Source: Halalkalibacter suaedae (GTDB lineage: Bacteria > Bacillota > Bacilli > Bacillales > Bacillaceae_D). From it: a DNA stretch of 64,000 bases. Under the pieces are notes generated by a model. That model was not told the DNA's origin. It ran no database searches and saw nothing but the letters and a program-made list of their open reading frames with translations. Both the position numbers and the translations under genes were made by a program. Position 1 is the stretch's first letter. Each line of letters begins with the position of its first letter. The stretch covers positions 62,001 through 126,000 of the forward strand of contig NZ_JAGKSQ010000003.1 in the NCBI RefSeq assembly GCF_017939705.1, given 5' to 3'. Of the stretch, positions 9,087-18,082 are shown piece by piece.

Positions 9087-9648
9087 GATATCCACTCCGT
9101 TCCATAATAATTTCTACTGCTTGTTTTGTAATTGGTGCACCATGTTTTAAGGAGTCCTGTCCTGCCATCTTGCCAATATCACCAATCCCAATTACAAATG
9201 GTAGCTTTAATTCATCAAGAACATAGACAGTATCACCATTAATACGACCTTGTTCAAGGTCAATTAACCCTTCTTTATCAACACCGAATTCCGACAAATG
9301 ACCATAACGATCAAGACTAAGATCAACATGAGTCCATTCACTTGAGTGAGTCGCCGATGCAACTGCAATTGCACCAATTACTTCAATGTCAGGATGCTTT
9401 GCCACAATTGACATTGCTTGCTCCCCTGGACCATACTCTCTGTAGCCACAATCATCAAACATGACTAGAACAGGATCATATGGTGTTTTTAGAATAAGAG
9501 AAACAATCTCCTCTCCATTCAATGAAGTCGGATTGCCCCAGGATTGACTAATACATCGACCACCTATGTCATGTGCGACAAGCTCAACTGTTTTTCGTGC
9601 AGCTTCATCCCCATCCGTTACAAAAATGACTTTCCGTCTCTCGGACAT
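9073..9648 (-). CDS. spoVAEa: Stage V sporulation protein AEa
   Basis: Soluble SpoVA protein of 191 residues (B. subtilis about 203). The start is ATG 9648, preceded by AAAGGGGTGATC; the longer upstream frame would run into spoVAEb. The sequence opens with KVIFVTDGDEAARKTVE and contains VMFDDCGYREYGPGEQAM, typical of the family. It has no membrane segment. It lies between spoVAEb (4-base gap) and spoVAF (overlap) in the operon expressed in the forespore late in sporulation, by analogy with B. subtilis. Confidence 0.93.
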   Translation of the reverse strand: MSERRKVIFVTDGDEAARKTVELVAHDIGGRCISQSWGNPTSLNGEEIVSLILKTPYDPVLVMFDDCGYREYGPGEQAMSIVAKHPDIEVIGAIAVASATHSSEWTHVDLSLDRYGHLSEFGVDKEGLIDLEQGRINGDTVYVLDELKLPFVIGIGDIGKMAGQDSLKHGAPITKQAVEIIMERSGYHESN

Positions 9649-9652
9649 ATGA

Positions 9653-10006
9653 TCACCCCTTTGGTTTAAAGAAAAGCGCAACAAGAAAACTAAACAGAAT
9701 TGTAGAAGAAATCCCAACGGATGTTACCTCGAAGACCCCCATCCCAACTCCAAAAAAGCCATAGCGATCTCCTTCAGACATCGCACCATGAACTAATGAA
9801 TGACCAAAGCTTGTAATGGGTACAGTAGCACCAGCACCTGCAAAGTCAATTAAGCGATCATATAAATGGTACCCATCTAGTAATGCACCCGCCACAACTA
9901 GCGTACTTAGTGTGTGGGTCGGAGAAAGTTTGCCAATGTCCATAAGCATCTGTCCAATAAAACAAATAACCCCACCAACCAAAAAAGCTGCTACATACTC
10001 AAACAT
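9653..10006 (-). CDS. spoVAEb: Stage V sporulation protein AEb
   Basis: Small membrane protein, 117 residues from ATG 10006 (GGTGGAAG just upstream). It has the SpoVAC/SpoVAEb fold: four hydrophobic segments, the sequence [24 protein letters not shown] in two parts, and a C-terminal helix. It is homologous to SpoVAC in the same operon, with the same D-R-L-x-x-F-A-G-A-G motif. Its start overlaps the end of spoVAD by 8 bases. Together with SpoVAC and SpoVAD it is needed for dipicolinate uptake into the developing spore in B. subtilis. Confidence 0.94.
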   Translation of the reverse strand: MFEYVAAFLVGGVICFIGQMLMDIGKLSPTHTLSTLVVAGALLDGYHLYDRLIDFAGAGATVPITSFGHSLVHGAMSEGDRYGFFGVGMGVFEVTSVGISSTILFSFLVALFFKPKG

Positions 10007-11012
10007 TGTCTTCCACCAACTCAAACGAAACGGCATGTGCAATACAAGGAATGGATTCTTTTTGCTGAATCATTATTGGACTGAGAAGTGCACCTGTTGC
10101 AACAACAAGCATTTTTCTTAGTTTCTTTTTTTGCATTTCCTTAATTAAATGACCAAAGGTGACTACAGCTGGACAGGCTGCACCGCTTCCCCCTGCAAAA
10201 ACTGGCTGCTCTTGATCAAAAATAATAATTCCACAATCCTCATGATTATCCAAATCCATTCCCTTTTCCTGTACTAGCTTGCGCAAAATTCCGCTTCCTA
10301 CACGGGATAAGTCTCCAGTAACGATAACATCATAATAACTAGGCTCTCGTTTCGTTTCAGCTAAATGAGTTACTATCGTATCAGCGGCGGCCGGTGCCAT
10401 TGCCGAACCCATATCAAAAGGGGTTCTGATTCCCATGTCAATGACTTTACCAATCGTCGCATCAGTAATTTTTATTTGTGCTTCCTTTGATCCGATGATC
10501 ATCGCACCAGATCCTGTTACAGTAAACGTTGCTGAATCCGGCCGCTGTCCGCCAAATTCTGTTGGATTCCGAAATTGCCGTTCTGCTGTTGCGTTATGAC
10601 TGCTAACTGCTACCATGGCCAAATGAGCTGCACCTGCATCAATTAAAAGCGACCCAAGAGCCACACCTTCCATAACAGTCGCACAAGCTGAGAATATACC
10701 CAAAAAAGGAATATCTAGTTCTCGAGCATAATAATTAGAGGTCACAATTTGATTTAATAAATCACCAGCAATAAAATAGTCAATTTCTTCTGGTTTTTTC
10801 TCAGCCTTCTTGAGTGCAGTTTCAACGGCATCCTTCATTAATTGACGCTCAGCTTGTTCCCAAGTTTCTTGACCAGCATATAAATTGTTATAGCATACAT
10901 CAAAACTATTTCTAATTGGGCCTTTGGATTCCTCTGGTCCAACAGCTGTTCCTGTAGATTGCACATAGACAGGGTTCTCGAAGTGCCACGTTCGTTTCCC
11001 TCTTTTCTCCAT
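9999..11012 (-). CDS. spoVAD: Stage V sporulation protein AD (dipicolinate-binding)
   Basis: Thiolase-fold protein that binds dipicolinic acid and works with the SpoVA membrane proteins. It has 337 residues. The N-terminus has [22 protein letters not shown] in family form, then [14 protein letters not shown] around residue 105 (the position of the thiolase nucleophile loop) and [13 protein letters not shown] near the C-terminus. The ATG start has AAGGACG 8 bases upstream. The gene follows spoVAC with a 14-base gap and overlaps spoVAEb. Confidence 0.95.
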   Translation of the reverse strand: MEKRGKRTWHFENPVYVQSTGTAVGPEESKGPIRNSFDVCYNNLYAGQETWEQAERQLMKDAVETALKKAEKKPEEIDYFIAGDLLNQIVTSNYYARELDIPFLGIFSACATVMEGVALGSLLIDAGAAHLAMVAVSSHNATAERQFRNPTEFGGQRPDSATFTVTGSGAMIIGSKEAQIKITDATIGKVIDMGIRTPFDMGSAMAPAAADTIVTHLAETKREPSYYDVIVTGDLSRVGSGILRKLVQEKGMDLDNHEDCGIIIFDQEQPVFAGGSGAACPAVVTFGHLIKEMQKKKLRKMLVVATGALLSPIMIQQKESIPCIAHAVSFELVEDNV

Positions 11013-11026
11013 GCGAACACGTCCTT

Positions 11027-11488
11027 TTATGAATTGATCAACATCCCTACGAGTAATCTTGTCAAACCAACTAAGTAAGCCGATAACACACCAAATGCAA
11101 TGACAGCACCCGTTAATTTGAACATATTTGCTCCAATCCCAAAGACGAGTCCCTCACTTTTATGTTCAAGTGCCGCACTAGTCATTGCATTAGAAAAGCC
11201 AGTTACAGGAACAAGTGCCCCCGCTCCTGCAAATTGTCCAAGACGATCATAAACCCCAAAACCAGTTGCAAGAGCAGCTAATAAAATAAGAGTCGCAAGC
11301 GTAGGACTCATTGCTTCTTCTTGAGTAATTGGTAAGTACGTCATATAGATTCGACTAATAAATTGACCTAGCGTACAAATCAAGCCACCAATTACAAAGG
11401 CTTTTAATCCATTTTTCGCAATATGCTTTCTCGGTTGGTATAGCTTTATATTTTTTTGATATTGCTTTTTTTGATCGTCTGTTACCAT
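11027..11488 (-). CDS. spoVAC: Stage V sporulation protein AC
   Basis: Integral membrane protein, 153 residues from ATG 11488 (AAGGAGG upstream; a longer frame to 11524 is rejected). A basic N-terminus (KKQYQKNIKLYQPRK) is followed by four membrane segments with GVYDRLGQFAGAGALVPVTGF. SpoVAC of B. subtilis acts as a mechanosensitive channel for dipicolinate release. Here it is the first gene of the operon: the spoVAA and spoVAB genes usually found upstream are absent, and the sequence upstream of it is instead an intergenic region and mtnB. Confidence 0.95.
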   Translation of the reverse strand: MVTDDQKKQYQKNIKLYQPRKHIAKNGLKAFVIGGLICTLGQFISRIYMTYLPITQEEAMSPTLATLILLAALATGFGVYDRLGQFAGAGALVPVTGFSNAMTSAALEHKSEGLVFGIGANMFKLTGAVIAFGVLSAYLVGLTRLLVGMLINS

Positions 11489-11545
11489 GTCTTTTTGCCT
11501 CCTTAAGAAAGAAAACATATCCACGCATATCGGTTATCGTATAGT

Positions 11546-11552
11546 TAGTATG
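11546..11552 (-). promoter_or_regulatory. Possible forespore sigma (SigG/SigF) -10 element for the spoVA operon
   Basis: On the minus strand the sequence CATACTA, identical to the SigF/SigG -10 consensus, lies 58 bases before the spoVAC start. I do not see a convincing -35 GHATR element at the right distance, so this is a weak call. Confidence 0.25.
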
Positions 11553-11640
11553 ACTAAACAAGCATGAATCATGTACCAATTATCGAAAAACCGATATATC
11601 TAATGACAGAAGCCTCCATACATAACAAGTGAATTAAAAC

Positions 11641-11680
11641 AAAAAAAACAGATCGAATGATTAAAATCATTTGATCTGTT
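11641..11680 (-). terminator. Terminator of mtnB
   Basis: AACAGATC, mismatch, AATGAT stem pairing with ATCATT / GATCTGTT, followed on the minus strand by seven U (11641-11647). It also shields spoVAC from mtnB transcription. Confidence 0.88.
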
Positions 11681-11713
11681 GATCTTAGTGGCCTAATATA
11701 GTTTGGGGGTTGA

Positions 11714-12358
11714 TTAAATTCTTTCCTCGCTATCATTAATAATCCGTTTTAAATTAGCTGCTTGTGCATGAAGTCGTTTCACTTGATATGAAAAGAGAAA
11801 TTCACATGCCTCCAAATTCCTTTTTGCTTCGATCGCATTCCCGCCCCAAACAACAATACCGTGGTTTCGAATGAGAACAGCTTGTGTTTCTGGTCCTATC
11901 ACTTCCCCAAGTGCATGAGCTAAATTAGGGATCTCAGGAAAATTCTCAACAATTGGTATCGTAAGTTTTTCAGCCTCTTGAATACCAAACGCCTTTATCA
12001 GTTCAACTTTAGAGAACGTCACAGCACCTATGTCGCCATATAGCTCGGAAATTAAGTTATTGTCTACTGTATGTATATGAAGACTACAGCGAGCATCCGT
12101 TTTGTTATACACTTCTAAATGAATCGCCGTTTCAGCTGATGGTTTGCCTTGATCAGTTAAAGGAGTACCAGCTTTGTCAACTAAGACAAAATCCTCCGTT
12201 GTTTCTTTGTACTTGTCTTTACCGCTCACAGTGACAAGACATTCAAGAGGGTCATCACTAACCTTTATTGATAGGTCCCCACTATTCCCAGGAAACCAAT
12301 TTCTTGCAGCAAGTTCTCGTTTGACCGAAGCGAGTTCTTTCCATTCAAAAAGCATCAT
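11714..12358 (-). CDS. mtnB: Methylthioribulose-1-phosphate dehydratase
   Basis: Zinc class-II aldolase-fold enzyme of the methionine salvage pathway; it dehydrates 5-methylthioribulose 1-phosphate. It has 214 residues from ATG 12358, with AAAGGAT 10 bases upstream. Family sequences visible: VKRELAARNWFPGNSGDLSIK, SGKDKYKETTEDF, the zinc ligands in LHIHTVDNNLISELYGD and in IRNHGIVVWG. Length matches B. subtilis MtnB (about 209). It is divergent from the MtnK-like gene, with a 390-base shared regulatory region. No other mtn gene (mtnA, mtnW, mtnX, mtnD) is in the window, and the position between sigF and spoVAC is unusual. Confidence 0.85.
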   Translation of the reverse strand: MMLFEWKELASVKRELAARNWFPGNSGDLSIKVSDDPLECLVTVSGKDKYKETTEDFVLVDKAGTPLTDQGKPSAETAIHLEVYNKTDARCSLHIHTVDNNLISELYGDIGAVTFSKVELIKAFGIQEAEKLTIPIVENFPEIPNLAHALGEVIGPETQAVLIRNHGIVVWGGNAIEAKRNLEACEFLFSYQVKRLHAQAANLKRIINDSEERI

Positions 12359-12566
12359 ACCAAACACATCCTTTTCTAAAACATTAAGACATGCTTCTGA
12401 TACATAGAAAGCTGAATATCAGTACAGCATGCATCATACCTACGTATTTATGGTCTCCTTTTACTATCTTACCTGTTAGTACAAATAAATAATCAAATGA
12501 ATGTTTTTGAATTATGACAGTATTCGTTTTTTTCGTCAATCGTTATTTGAGAAGCTAGTACAGAAA

Positions 12567-12596
12567 TTGACAAACGTTCTCAAACGAGTGTAAGAT
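12567..12596 (+). promoter_or_regulatory. Candidate SigA promoter of the mtnK-like gene
   Basis: TTGACA at 12567-12572 and TAAGAT at 12591-12596 with an 18-base spacer, 152 bases before the start codon. The rest of the 12359-12747 interval holds an A/T-rich leader with a short GATCATGATCAT palindrome before a T-rich stretch near 12695-12725. No SAM (S-box) riboswitch core was found on either strand. Confidence 0.45.
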
Positions 12597-12747
12597 GTGG
12601 CATAGGAAATTGAATGAAATATATACTCAAATCAATCAAAGGCTCAAGTTATTGACCTGATATGACTAGCGACAAAAAAAGATTCAATTCTCTTGATCAT
12701 GATCATGGGAATTTTTTATTTTTCAACTCTATTAGGAGGACTTAAGA

Positions 12748-13947
12748 ATGTCTAAAGAGACCAGCCATTATGAACTTTTAACAACTGAAACTGCAATCGC
12801 ATTCATTAAAGAAATTAATTATTTCTCCGAGAACGAAGTGGTAACCGCTGAAGAAATCAGAGGTGAACATTCAAACCTTGTCTTTCGAATTAAGGGTGAA
12901 TCCCAAAATTCAGTTATAGTAAAACAAGCCCTTCCTAACCCAACTATACATGGCAGAAGGCAAAGTCTTACATTAGACCGTGCTCGTATTGAAAGCGAAT
13001 CATTAAAAAGATCATATCAACTCGTTCCAGAGTACACACCAAACATCTATTATCATGATGCTGCACTGGCCGTTACTGTAATGGATGACCTTTCACACCT
13101 CCAGAATTTACAGAAAGGTTTAAATGAAAAGATTATTTTTCCTCGTCTAGCTAGAGATGTTGGAACCTTTCTTGCCCATACACTTTTTTTTCATTCTAAT
13201 TTTGCGATGGCGCATCCTGAAAAAAAGCTACTAGAACAACAGTTATACAATCCCGAATTGTCCTCTGTAGTTGAAAATAGCACCTTCAACGATTTGTATT
13301 TTAATCTCGATATGGTTTCAGATAAATTACACCCGTTTTTTGAAGAGACTCTATTAAAAGACAACAAGATCAAGAAAGAATTTGCTTCATTGAAGAATGA
13401 CTTTTTAACGAAAACTGAAACACTTCTTCATGGAAACTTCGACACCATCAATATTCTTGTAAATGAAGAAGAAACATATATCATTAATCCAGAACTTGCT
13501 CAGTACGGACCAATTGGATATGATATTGGAACGTTCCTTGCTGCTATCATCACAACGTATTTGTCAGAAGCAGCTCCTAACAAGAATGAAACAGAACATC
13601 AAGAATTCCAGGATTATTTGACGAGTGTCATTATTGAGACTTGGAATGTGTTTGATGTCGAATTTGGGGCTCTTTGGCAAGAGTCTGGACAGGATCCCTT
13701 CATGAAAGTACCTGGTTATCTTGAGCAAGTACTTGAAGAAATCTTTCATAACGCGATCGGTTTTGCTGGGTGTATGATGATTAATCAGAGCATAAGACCT
13801 TTAGCTGATGAAGAGATTGAGTCTAGTCAACTAGACAGCCATCTTGAAATCACAAGAAAGATAATTTCGCTTGGAAAGTCAATTGTTCTTAACCGCAAAC
13901 AATTTTCAACGATTAATCAGCTTATAAAGACCATCACGGAACAATAA
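12748..13947 (+). CDS. MtnK-like protein with replaced catalytic aspartates (probable pseudokinase)
   Basis: 399-residue homologue of methylthioribose kinase over its full length, with AGGAGG before the ATG. Kinase-like features kept: SNLVFRI near residue 42, the ATP lysine in VIVKQALP (59), RARIES (78-83), the hinge TVMDDLSHL and the C-terminal IGFAGC. Key positions have changed: the catalytic-loop HGDLH of MtnK reads HGNFD (Asn230), the metal-binding DPE reads NPE (Asn247), and the substrate Arg-Arg after GFAGC reads Asn-Gln (346-347). The family comparison is from memory. It may have lost kinase activity and act as a binding or regulatory protein, or use another substrate. Divergent from mtnB; a terminator follows. 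Confidence 0.8.
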   Translation: MSKETSHYELLTTETAIAFIKEINYFSENEVVTAEEIRGEHSNLVFRIKGESQNSVIVKQALPNPTIHGRRQSLTLDRARIESESLKRSYQLVPEYTPNIYYHDAALAVTVMDDLSHLQNLQKGLNEKIIFPRLARDVGTFLAHTLFFHSNFAMAHPEKKLLEQQLYNPELSSVVENSTFNDLYFNLDMVSDKLHPFFEETLLKDNKIKKEFASLKNDFLTKTETLLHGNFDTINILVNEEETYIINPELAQYGPIGYDIGTFLAAIITTYLSEAAPNKNETEHQEFQDYLTSVIIETWNVFDVEFGALWQESGQDPFMKVPGYLEQVLEEIFHNAIGFAGCMMINQSIRPLADEEIESSQLDSHLEITRKIISLGKSIVLNRKQFSTINQLIKTITEQ

Positions 13948-13982
13948 GGTTAGATATCAATAAATAAAGCATTTAGACATGC

Positions 13983-14018
13983 TAAAGCCCCCTTTGCATA
14001 ATAGCAAAGGGGGCTCTT
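13983..14018. terminator. Bidirectional terminator between mtnK-like and sigF
   Basis: AGCCCCCTTTGC / GCAAAGGGGGCT perfect 12-bp stem with 5-base loop, A-run before and CTTTC after; it ends two converging genes. Confidence 0.9.
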
Positions 14019-14019
14019 T

Positions 14020-14784
14020 CTACTGATCGCCCATTTCAATCTTCATATGCTCAAGAATCTTTTTTTCCAGTCTCGATACTTGAACCTGTGAAATTCCAAG
14101 CCTTAACGCAACTTCAGATTGGGTCTGATCTTTGTAATAACGAAGGTAGACAATTAAGCGTTCCCGTTCGTCTAAATCACGAATAGCTTCTTTCAAGGCA
14201 ATCTTGTCAAACCATTTCGTTTCCGTCTGATCTGCAATTTGATCTAGTAATGTGATTGGATCACCATCATTTTCGTAAACTGTTTCATGAATAGATGAGA
14301 GGGATCGACTTGCTTCGCCTGCAAAGACCACCTCTTCTGGAGTAATTTCTAACTGTTCCGCAATTTCGTTAACAGTTGGAGTCCGCCCGAGAGACTTGGT
14401 CATCTCATCTTTCATTTTACGAATTTTGTTACCTAATTCTTTGATCGAACGACTAACCTTGACAGTTCCATCATCACGGAGAAAACGTTGAATTTCTCCA
14501 ATAATCATCGGAACTGCATATGTTGAAAATTTCACATCGTAGGAGAGATCGAACTTATCAACCGATTTAATAAGCCCGATACATCCGATTTGAAACAAAT
14601 CATCAGCTTCATAGCCGCGATTCATGAACCGCTGGACAACAGACCAGACAAGTCTCGTATTACGATTGACGATTGAATCGCGAGCCTCTTGATCCCCAGC
14701 CTGACTTTGGGCAATAAGCTTTTTTACTTCTTCATCCGAGAAATGGGCCTGCTTCTTCTTTTGCTGTTTTACCTCGACATCCAT
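14020..14784 (-). CDS. sigF: RNA polymerase sporulation sigma factor SigF
   Basis: First forespore-specific sigma factor. 254 residues from ATG 14784 (AAGGAGT 8 bases upstream; in-frame TTG 14790 rejected). Region 2 carries RLVWSVVQRFMNRGYE, DDLFQIGCIGLIKSVDKFD and the -10 recognition part KFSTYAVPMIIGEIQRFLRDDG; region 4 ends with QSEVALRLGISQVQVSRLEKK. Third gene of the spoIIA operon, 12 bases after spoIIAB. By family knowledge SpoIIAB holds it inactive until septation. Confidence 0.97.
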   Translation of the reverse strand: MDVEVKQQKKKQAHFSDEEVKKLIAQSQAGDQEARDSIVNRNTRLVWSVVQRFMNRGYEADDLFQIGCIGLIKSVDKFDLSYDVKFSTYAVPMIIGEIQRFLRDDGTVKVSRSIKELGNKIRKMKDEMTKSLGRTPTVNEIAEQLEITPEEVVFAGEASRSLSSIHETVYENDGDPITLLDQIADQTETKWFDKIALKEAIRDLDERERLIVYLRYYKDQTQSEVALRLGISQVQVSRLEKKILEHMKIEMGDQ

Positions 14785-14796
14785 AGGCAAAACTCC

Positions 14797-15237
14797 TTAA
14801 TTACACATAGCTTTGCTATTTGTAAGAGTTTTCTTTAAATAAACAGTTGTACCAATCATCGGTTCCGATACAACTTGTAACTCATCCATGAAATTCTCCA
14901 TAATCGTAAAACCCATTCCAGATCTCTCAAGCTCTGGCTTAGTTGTAAACAAAGGTTGCTTCGCTTCATCAATATCATCAATGCCCATGCCTTCATCACG
15001 AATCGTTAACTCAATCGTTCCATTTTCAAGTGTCACGTGAATAAACACCATACCATCTGGTTGATTGTTATAACCATGAATGATCGCATTCGTTACAGCT
15101 TCTGATACAACCGTTTTAATTTCAGTCATTTCATCCATTGTTGGATCAAGTTGTGCAATAAATGCACCAACTGTTACACGAGCAAATGACTCATTTTGAC
15201 TCTGAGCTGAAAATGTCAAATCCATTTTATTCTGCAT
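14797..15237 (-). CDS. spoIIAB: Anti-sigma F factor (serine kinase)
   Basis: GHKL-type ATPase/kinase of 146 residues that binds SigF and phosphorylates SpoIIAA. Visible ATP-binding boxes: N box [12 protein letters not shown]1 box [10 protein letters not shown]2 box [10 protein letters not shown]. The ATG overlaps the spoIIAA stop as TAATG, so translation is coupled and the products are made in a fixed ratio. Normal length. Confidence 0.97.
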   Translation of the reverse strand: MQNKMDLTFSAQSQNESFARVTVGAFIAQLDPTMDEMTEIKTVVSEAVTNAIIHGYNNQPDGMVFIHVTLENGTIELTIRDEGMGIDDIDEAKQPLFTTKPELERSGMGFTIMENFMDELQVVSEPMIGTTVYLKKTLTNSKAMCN

Positions 15238-15587
15238 TACGCCACCCCCAATGTTTTAAGGGCGAATTGTTCGCTTTCTTCTAGACGTATGATTTTAAAT
15301 AGACCAGACATTTCGAACAGTCTTTTGACAGAAGGAGATATTGCACAAACGACCATTTCTCCTCCAATTGCCTTTACCTGCTTGTATCTACCTAAAATTA
15401 CCCCAAGTCCAGAACTGTCCATAAAGGAAAGATTTTCTAGATTTAAAACAATGTGTTTGACCTCACCATCTGTTAAGACTGCCTCTACACGACCTCGTAA
15501 TTCCTCAGCAGTATGATGGTCTAATTCACCGACTAAACGAACGAGGAGGACGCTTCCTTTTCGTTCTAAATTCATTTGTAAGCTCAT
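15237..15587 (-). CDS. spoIIAA: Anti-anti-sigma F factor (STAS domain)
   Basis: 116-residue STAS protein that frees SigF by binding SpoIIAB. Family sequences: [34 protein letters not shown] with the phosphorylatable serine (equivalent of Ser58), and [17 protein letters not shown]. The start is ATG 15587, matching the B. subtilis N-terminus; the in-frame GTG 15599 lies within the GAGGGAGTG ribosome site. First gene of the operon. Confidence 0.97.
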   Translation of the reverse strand: MSLQMNLERKGSVLLVRLVGELDHHTAEELRGRVEAVLTDGEVKHIVLNLENLSFMDSSGLGVILGRYKQVKAIGGEMVVCAISPSVKRLFEMSGLFKIIRLEESEQFALKTLGVA

Positions 15588-15650
15588 ATTATTATTCACT
15601 CCCTCTAGTTAGCCTCACCATATATAGATTGGTTTTGTTTGCTTGCTAGA

Positions 15651-15722
15651 GAGTTTCGCCTTTTAGCTGTTCGCTTCCTGCTAGGTGACAAAAGTAGTCG
15701 TGATTCGCAAAAAGTTGTCAAA
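15651..15722 (-). promoter_or_regulatory. Candidate SigH promoter and Spo0A box for spoIIA
   Basis: On the minus strand AGGAAGC (15673-15679) followed after a short spacer by GCGAAACTC (15651-15659) resembles a SigH promoter (AGGAWWW, GAAT). A TGTCAAA at 15716-15722, one mismatch from the 0A box TGTCGAA, lies upstream. In B. subtilis spoIIA uses SigH and Spo0A. Position and order fit; the match is partial. Confidence 0.4.
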
Positions 15723-15726
15723 GAAA

Positions 15727-16896
15727 TTAAGATCCTATGCCAAATTTCCCGATCATTCGTTTAAATAACTTCCACCACGATGCTTCAAACACATCCTCCC
15801 CAGCAAGTAAATCAGTCTCGCTTAAGATTTCTCCTTCCTTTTCTACAATTAGTTTCCCAATTGGTTCTCCTTTTTTAATGGGAGCACGTAAGTCTTCTTC
15901 AAATTCAAGTCGTTCTTCAACATCGTCTATTTTCACACCTTTTTTAGTTAGTATTGAAACAGACTCAGATGTTACAGCAGGAACTTGATCCTTATCGCCT
16001 TTATTAATTTTCACATCTGCCATCACATGATCTCGATCGTACAATTTATGTGTTTGATACTGACTAAACGCGTAGTCAAGCATTGACGTAATTTGTGCAT
16101 TTCTCTCTTTTGGAGAAGGAGCACCCATAATGACTGTGATGATCCTCATTCCGTCCTTTTCAGCTGTGGCTGTCAAACAATACATGGCTTCCCTAGTAAA
16201 TCCTGTTTTTAATCCATCTACACCAGGATAGAACTTCACTAGCTTATTTGTATTAACAAGCCAAAAGGGGTCATCAGAATCTTTTCTTAAATAATCTTCA
16301 TAAATCCCTGTGAATTTTGTAATGTCTTCATACTTTAACAGTTCTTTGGAAATCATTGCTAGATCATATGAAGTTGTGTAATGATTTTCTGCAGGAAGAC
16401 CGTTCACATTAACAAAATTAGTGTTCTCTAGTCCTAATTGCTTAGCCTTATCGTTCATCATTGAAACAAACTCATCTTCTGTTCCAGCGATATGTTCTGC
16501 CATAGCGACAGACGCATCATTACCTGAGGCGACTGCGATTGCTTTTAACATATCTGTGACACTCATTTCTTCACCAGGCTCTAAGAATACTTGTGATCCC
16601 CCCATCGAGGCGGCATATTCACTTGTACGAACCATATCATCATATTTTATTGATCCCTTTTCAAGTGCTTCCATAATTAAAAGCATTGTCATGATTTTCG
16701 TCATACTAGCTGGCGGAAGCTGTTCATTACTATTTTTTTCAAAAATCACTTCACCAGTATCACGCTCAATCACAATTGCCGATGTTGCCTCCTCGGCTAA
16801 TTTCGCTTGCTTTTCTTCTGCATTTGCCATCGGAACCCAAACACTTAAGATAAGACAAACACTCAATACACTGGATAGAACTTTCCTCATCTCCAT
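15727..16896 (-). CDS. dacF: D-alanyl-D-alanine carboxypeptidase DacF
   Basis: Penicillin-binding protein of the S11 family that trims peptide side chains of forespore peptidoglycan. 389 residues, with a signal peptide at 1-26 (hydrophobic, ends ANAEE). Active-site motifs: SMTK in PPASMTKIMT near residue 64, SGN in AVASGNDAS, and KTG in VDGLKTGFT. The C-terminal PBP5-like beta domain ends in a short amphipathic helix (WWKLFKRMIGKFG) for membrane attachment. GGAGG precedes the start. Just upstream of spoIIAA, as in B. subtilis, where read-through makes a dacF-spoIIA transcript. Confidence 0.95.
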   Translation of the reverse strand: MEMRKVLSSVLSVCLILSVWVPMANAEEKQAKLAEEATSAIVIERDTGEVIFEKNSNEQLPPASMTKIMTMLLIMEALEKGSIKYDDMVRTSEYAASMGGSQVFLEPGEEMSVTDMLKAIAVASGNDASVAMAEHIAGTEDEFVSMMNDKAKQLGLENTNFVNVNGLPAENHYTTSYDLAMISKELLKYEDITKFTGIYEDYLRKDSDDPFWLVNTNKLVKFYPGVDGLKTGFTREAMYCLTATAEKDGMRIITVIMGAPSPKERNAQITSMLDYAFSQYQTHKLYDRDHVMADVKINKGDKDQVPAVTSESVSILTKKGVKIDDVEERLEFEEDLRAPIKKGEPIGKLIVEKEGEILSETDLLAGEDVFEASWWKLFKRMIGKFGIGS

Positions 16897-17030
16897 CCGA
16901 CCTCCATCTCGTTATGATAGTCGTCCTTAGGTGACTCTTTATGAAAAAAAGAGGAAACTTCACCCAAGATAGCTCCTTCCATTTTTTCCAGAAAAACCTG
17001 TAATATACCTAATAACTAAAAATAACCAAA

Positions 17031-17058
17031 AAAGAACCCCCTAATAAGGGGGTTCTTT
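17031..17058 (-). terminator. Terminator of the SASP gene
   Basis: AAAGAACCCCCT / AGGGGGTTCTTT perfect stem with 4-base loop, followed by U-rich sequence on the minus strand. Confidence 0.92.
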
Positions 17059-17075
17059 AATCCAACTTTATGAAA

Positions 17076-17285
17076 TTAAAATTGTGATCCGCCAAGTTGA
17101 GACTCAGCTTGTTGAACCAAACGCTTAGTGATTTCTCCACCAACTGAACCGTTAGCACGAGAAGTTGCATCTGCACCAAGTTGAACACCAAATTCTGAAG
17201 CAATTTCATACTTCATTTGATCCAATGCTTGTTGTACACCAGGTACAAGAAGTTGGTTGCTGTTGCTGCTATTGTTGCTTGCCAT
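17076..17285 (-). CDS. Alpha/beta-type small acid-soluble spore protein
   Basis: 69-residue DNA-binding protein that coats spore DNA and is degraded at germination. Diagnostic parts: [22 protein letters not shown] containing the GPR protease cleavage site (E-I-A-S-E-F), then [18 protein letters not shown]. The start is ATG 17285 after AGGTG; GTG 17294 is rejected, and the 69-residue length equals B. subtilis SspA. A Gln/Asn/Ser N-terminus is typical. Not assigned to one of sspA-D because these are near-identical paralogues. Confidence 0.96.
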   Translation of the reverse strand: MASNNSSNSNQLLVPGVQQALDQMKYEIASEFGVQLGADATSRANGSVGGEITKRLVQQAESQLGGSQF

Positions 17286-17318
17286 GTTGTTCACCTCGCT
17301 TTGTTTGTATTCAATAAC

Positions 17319-17347
17319 TATTGTGTGTGTTTTATTTAATATTATAC
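17319..17347 (-). promoter_or_regulatory. Candidate SigG promoter of the SASP gene
   Basis: On the minus strand GTATA (17343-17347) matches the -35 consensus GHATR, and CACAATA (17319-17325) is one mismatch from CATNHTA, with a 17-base spacer, 34 bases before the start codon. Confidence 0.55.
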
Positions 17348-17368
17348 AAAATAAATGATAATTTTTTT

Positions 17369-17953
17369 TTAATCATATCTTTCATCAGGTGGGGTTGAAT
17401 GTTTATCGTTTATTACTTCTGAAAATAAAGGACCATAATTAGTAGGTTTTTCAGCCCCTTGCTGCATCACATTTAGTAGTTGTTTAAATTGCCCGACTGT
17501 TAATGGTTTTGCATCATTTGTTAACTCGTATCCAAGCTGCCCGTTTGGTTCAATTGTTGCTACTTTAACTTGTTTAAAGCTCGTTATTCCTTTTTGTCTC
17601 ATTTTCATTTCAAGTTTATCAACTGTTAATCGAATTTTCCTCATTTGATCCAGTTGAAGTTTACCATCTTTAATAACAACAACTGAACTCCCGCTCATTA
17701 ACTTTTCCATTAAATTAAATTTAACTTGTAGCCATTCAACAACCACGAGCACAATAATAAACATCGCAACAGCAGCAATTGTATTAATAATACTATCCTC
17801 GATGATTGGTTGTACGATAATGGAACCAATTGAGATCATAACAACCGTTGTAGGAATCGACATCTGAGTAATTGACTTTCTTCCAGAAAACCTTAGTAGA
17901 ACAAACCCTACAATTGCCATTAGAACAGATTCCCATAAAATATTATAATCCAA
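17369..17953 (-). CDS. DUF421 / YetF-family membrane protein
   Basis: 194-residue protein of unknown molecular role. Three membrane segments occupy residues 8-85, containing the family signature [14 protein letters not shown]. They are followed by a cytoplasmic YetF domain with [35 protein letters not shown] in the usual order. The start is TTG 17953, 8 bases after AGGAGG; an overlapping ATG is out of frame. In spore formers several DUF421 proteins are spore membrane proteins, and this one lies next to an SASP gene, but the sequence itself shows no sporulation control. Confidence 0.85.
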   Translation of the reverse strand: MDYNILWESVLMAIVGFVLLRFSGRKSITQMSIPTTVVMISIGSIIVQPIIEDSIINTIAAVAMFIIVLVVVEWLQVKFNLMEKLMSGSSVVVIKDGKLQLDQMRKIRLTVDKLEMKMRQKGITSFKQVKVATIEPNGQLGYELTNDAKPLTVGQFKQLLNVMQQGAEKPTNYGPLFSEVINDKHSTPPDERYD

Positions 17954-18082
17954 AACCCATCCTCCTTATTTTCGAATACTTAAGACTATCTTTCCAAACC
18001 CTTTTTATTTTATTAGCTCTACATAATTTACAAAGACAGTAGAAAAATAAGTTGAAAGGCAATTCCTATTGGAGGGATTTAA

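Noticed and set aside
12368-12747. SAM riboswitch (S-box) in front of the mtn genes
   Set aside because: Methionine-salvage genes in Bacillus often have one, but neither strand shows the conserved S-box core or a matching terminator/antiterminator.
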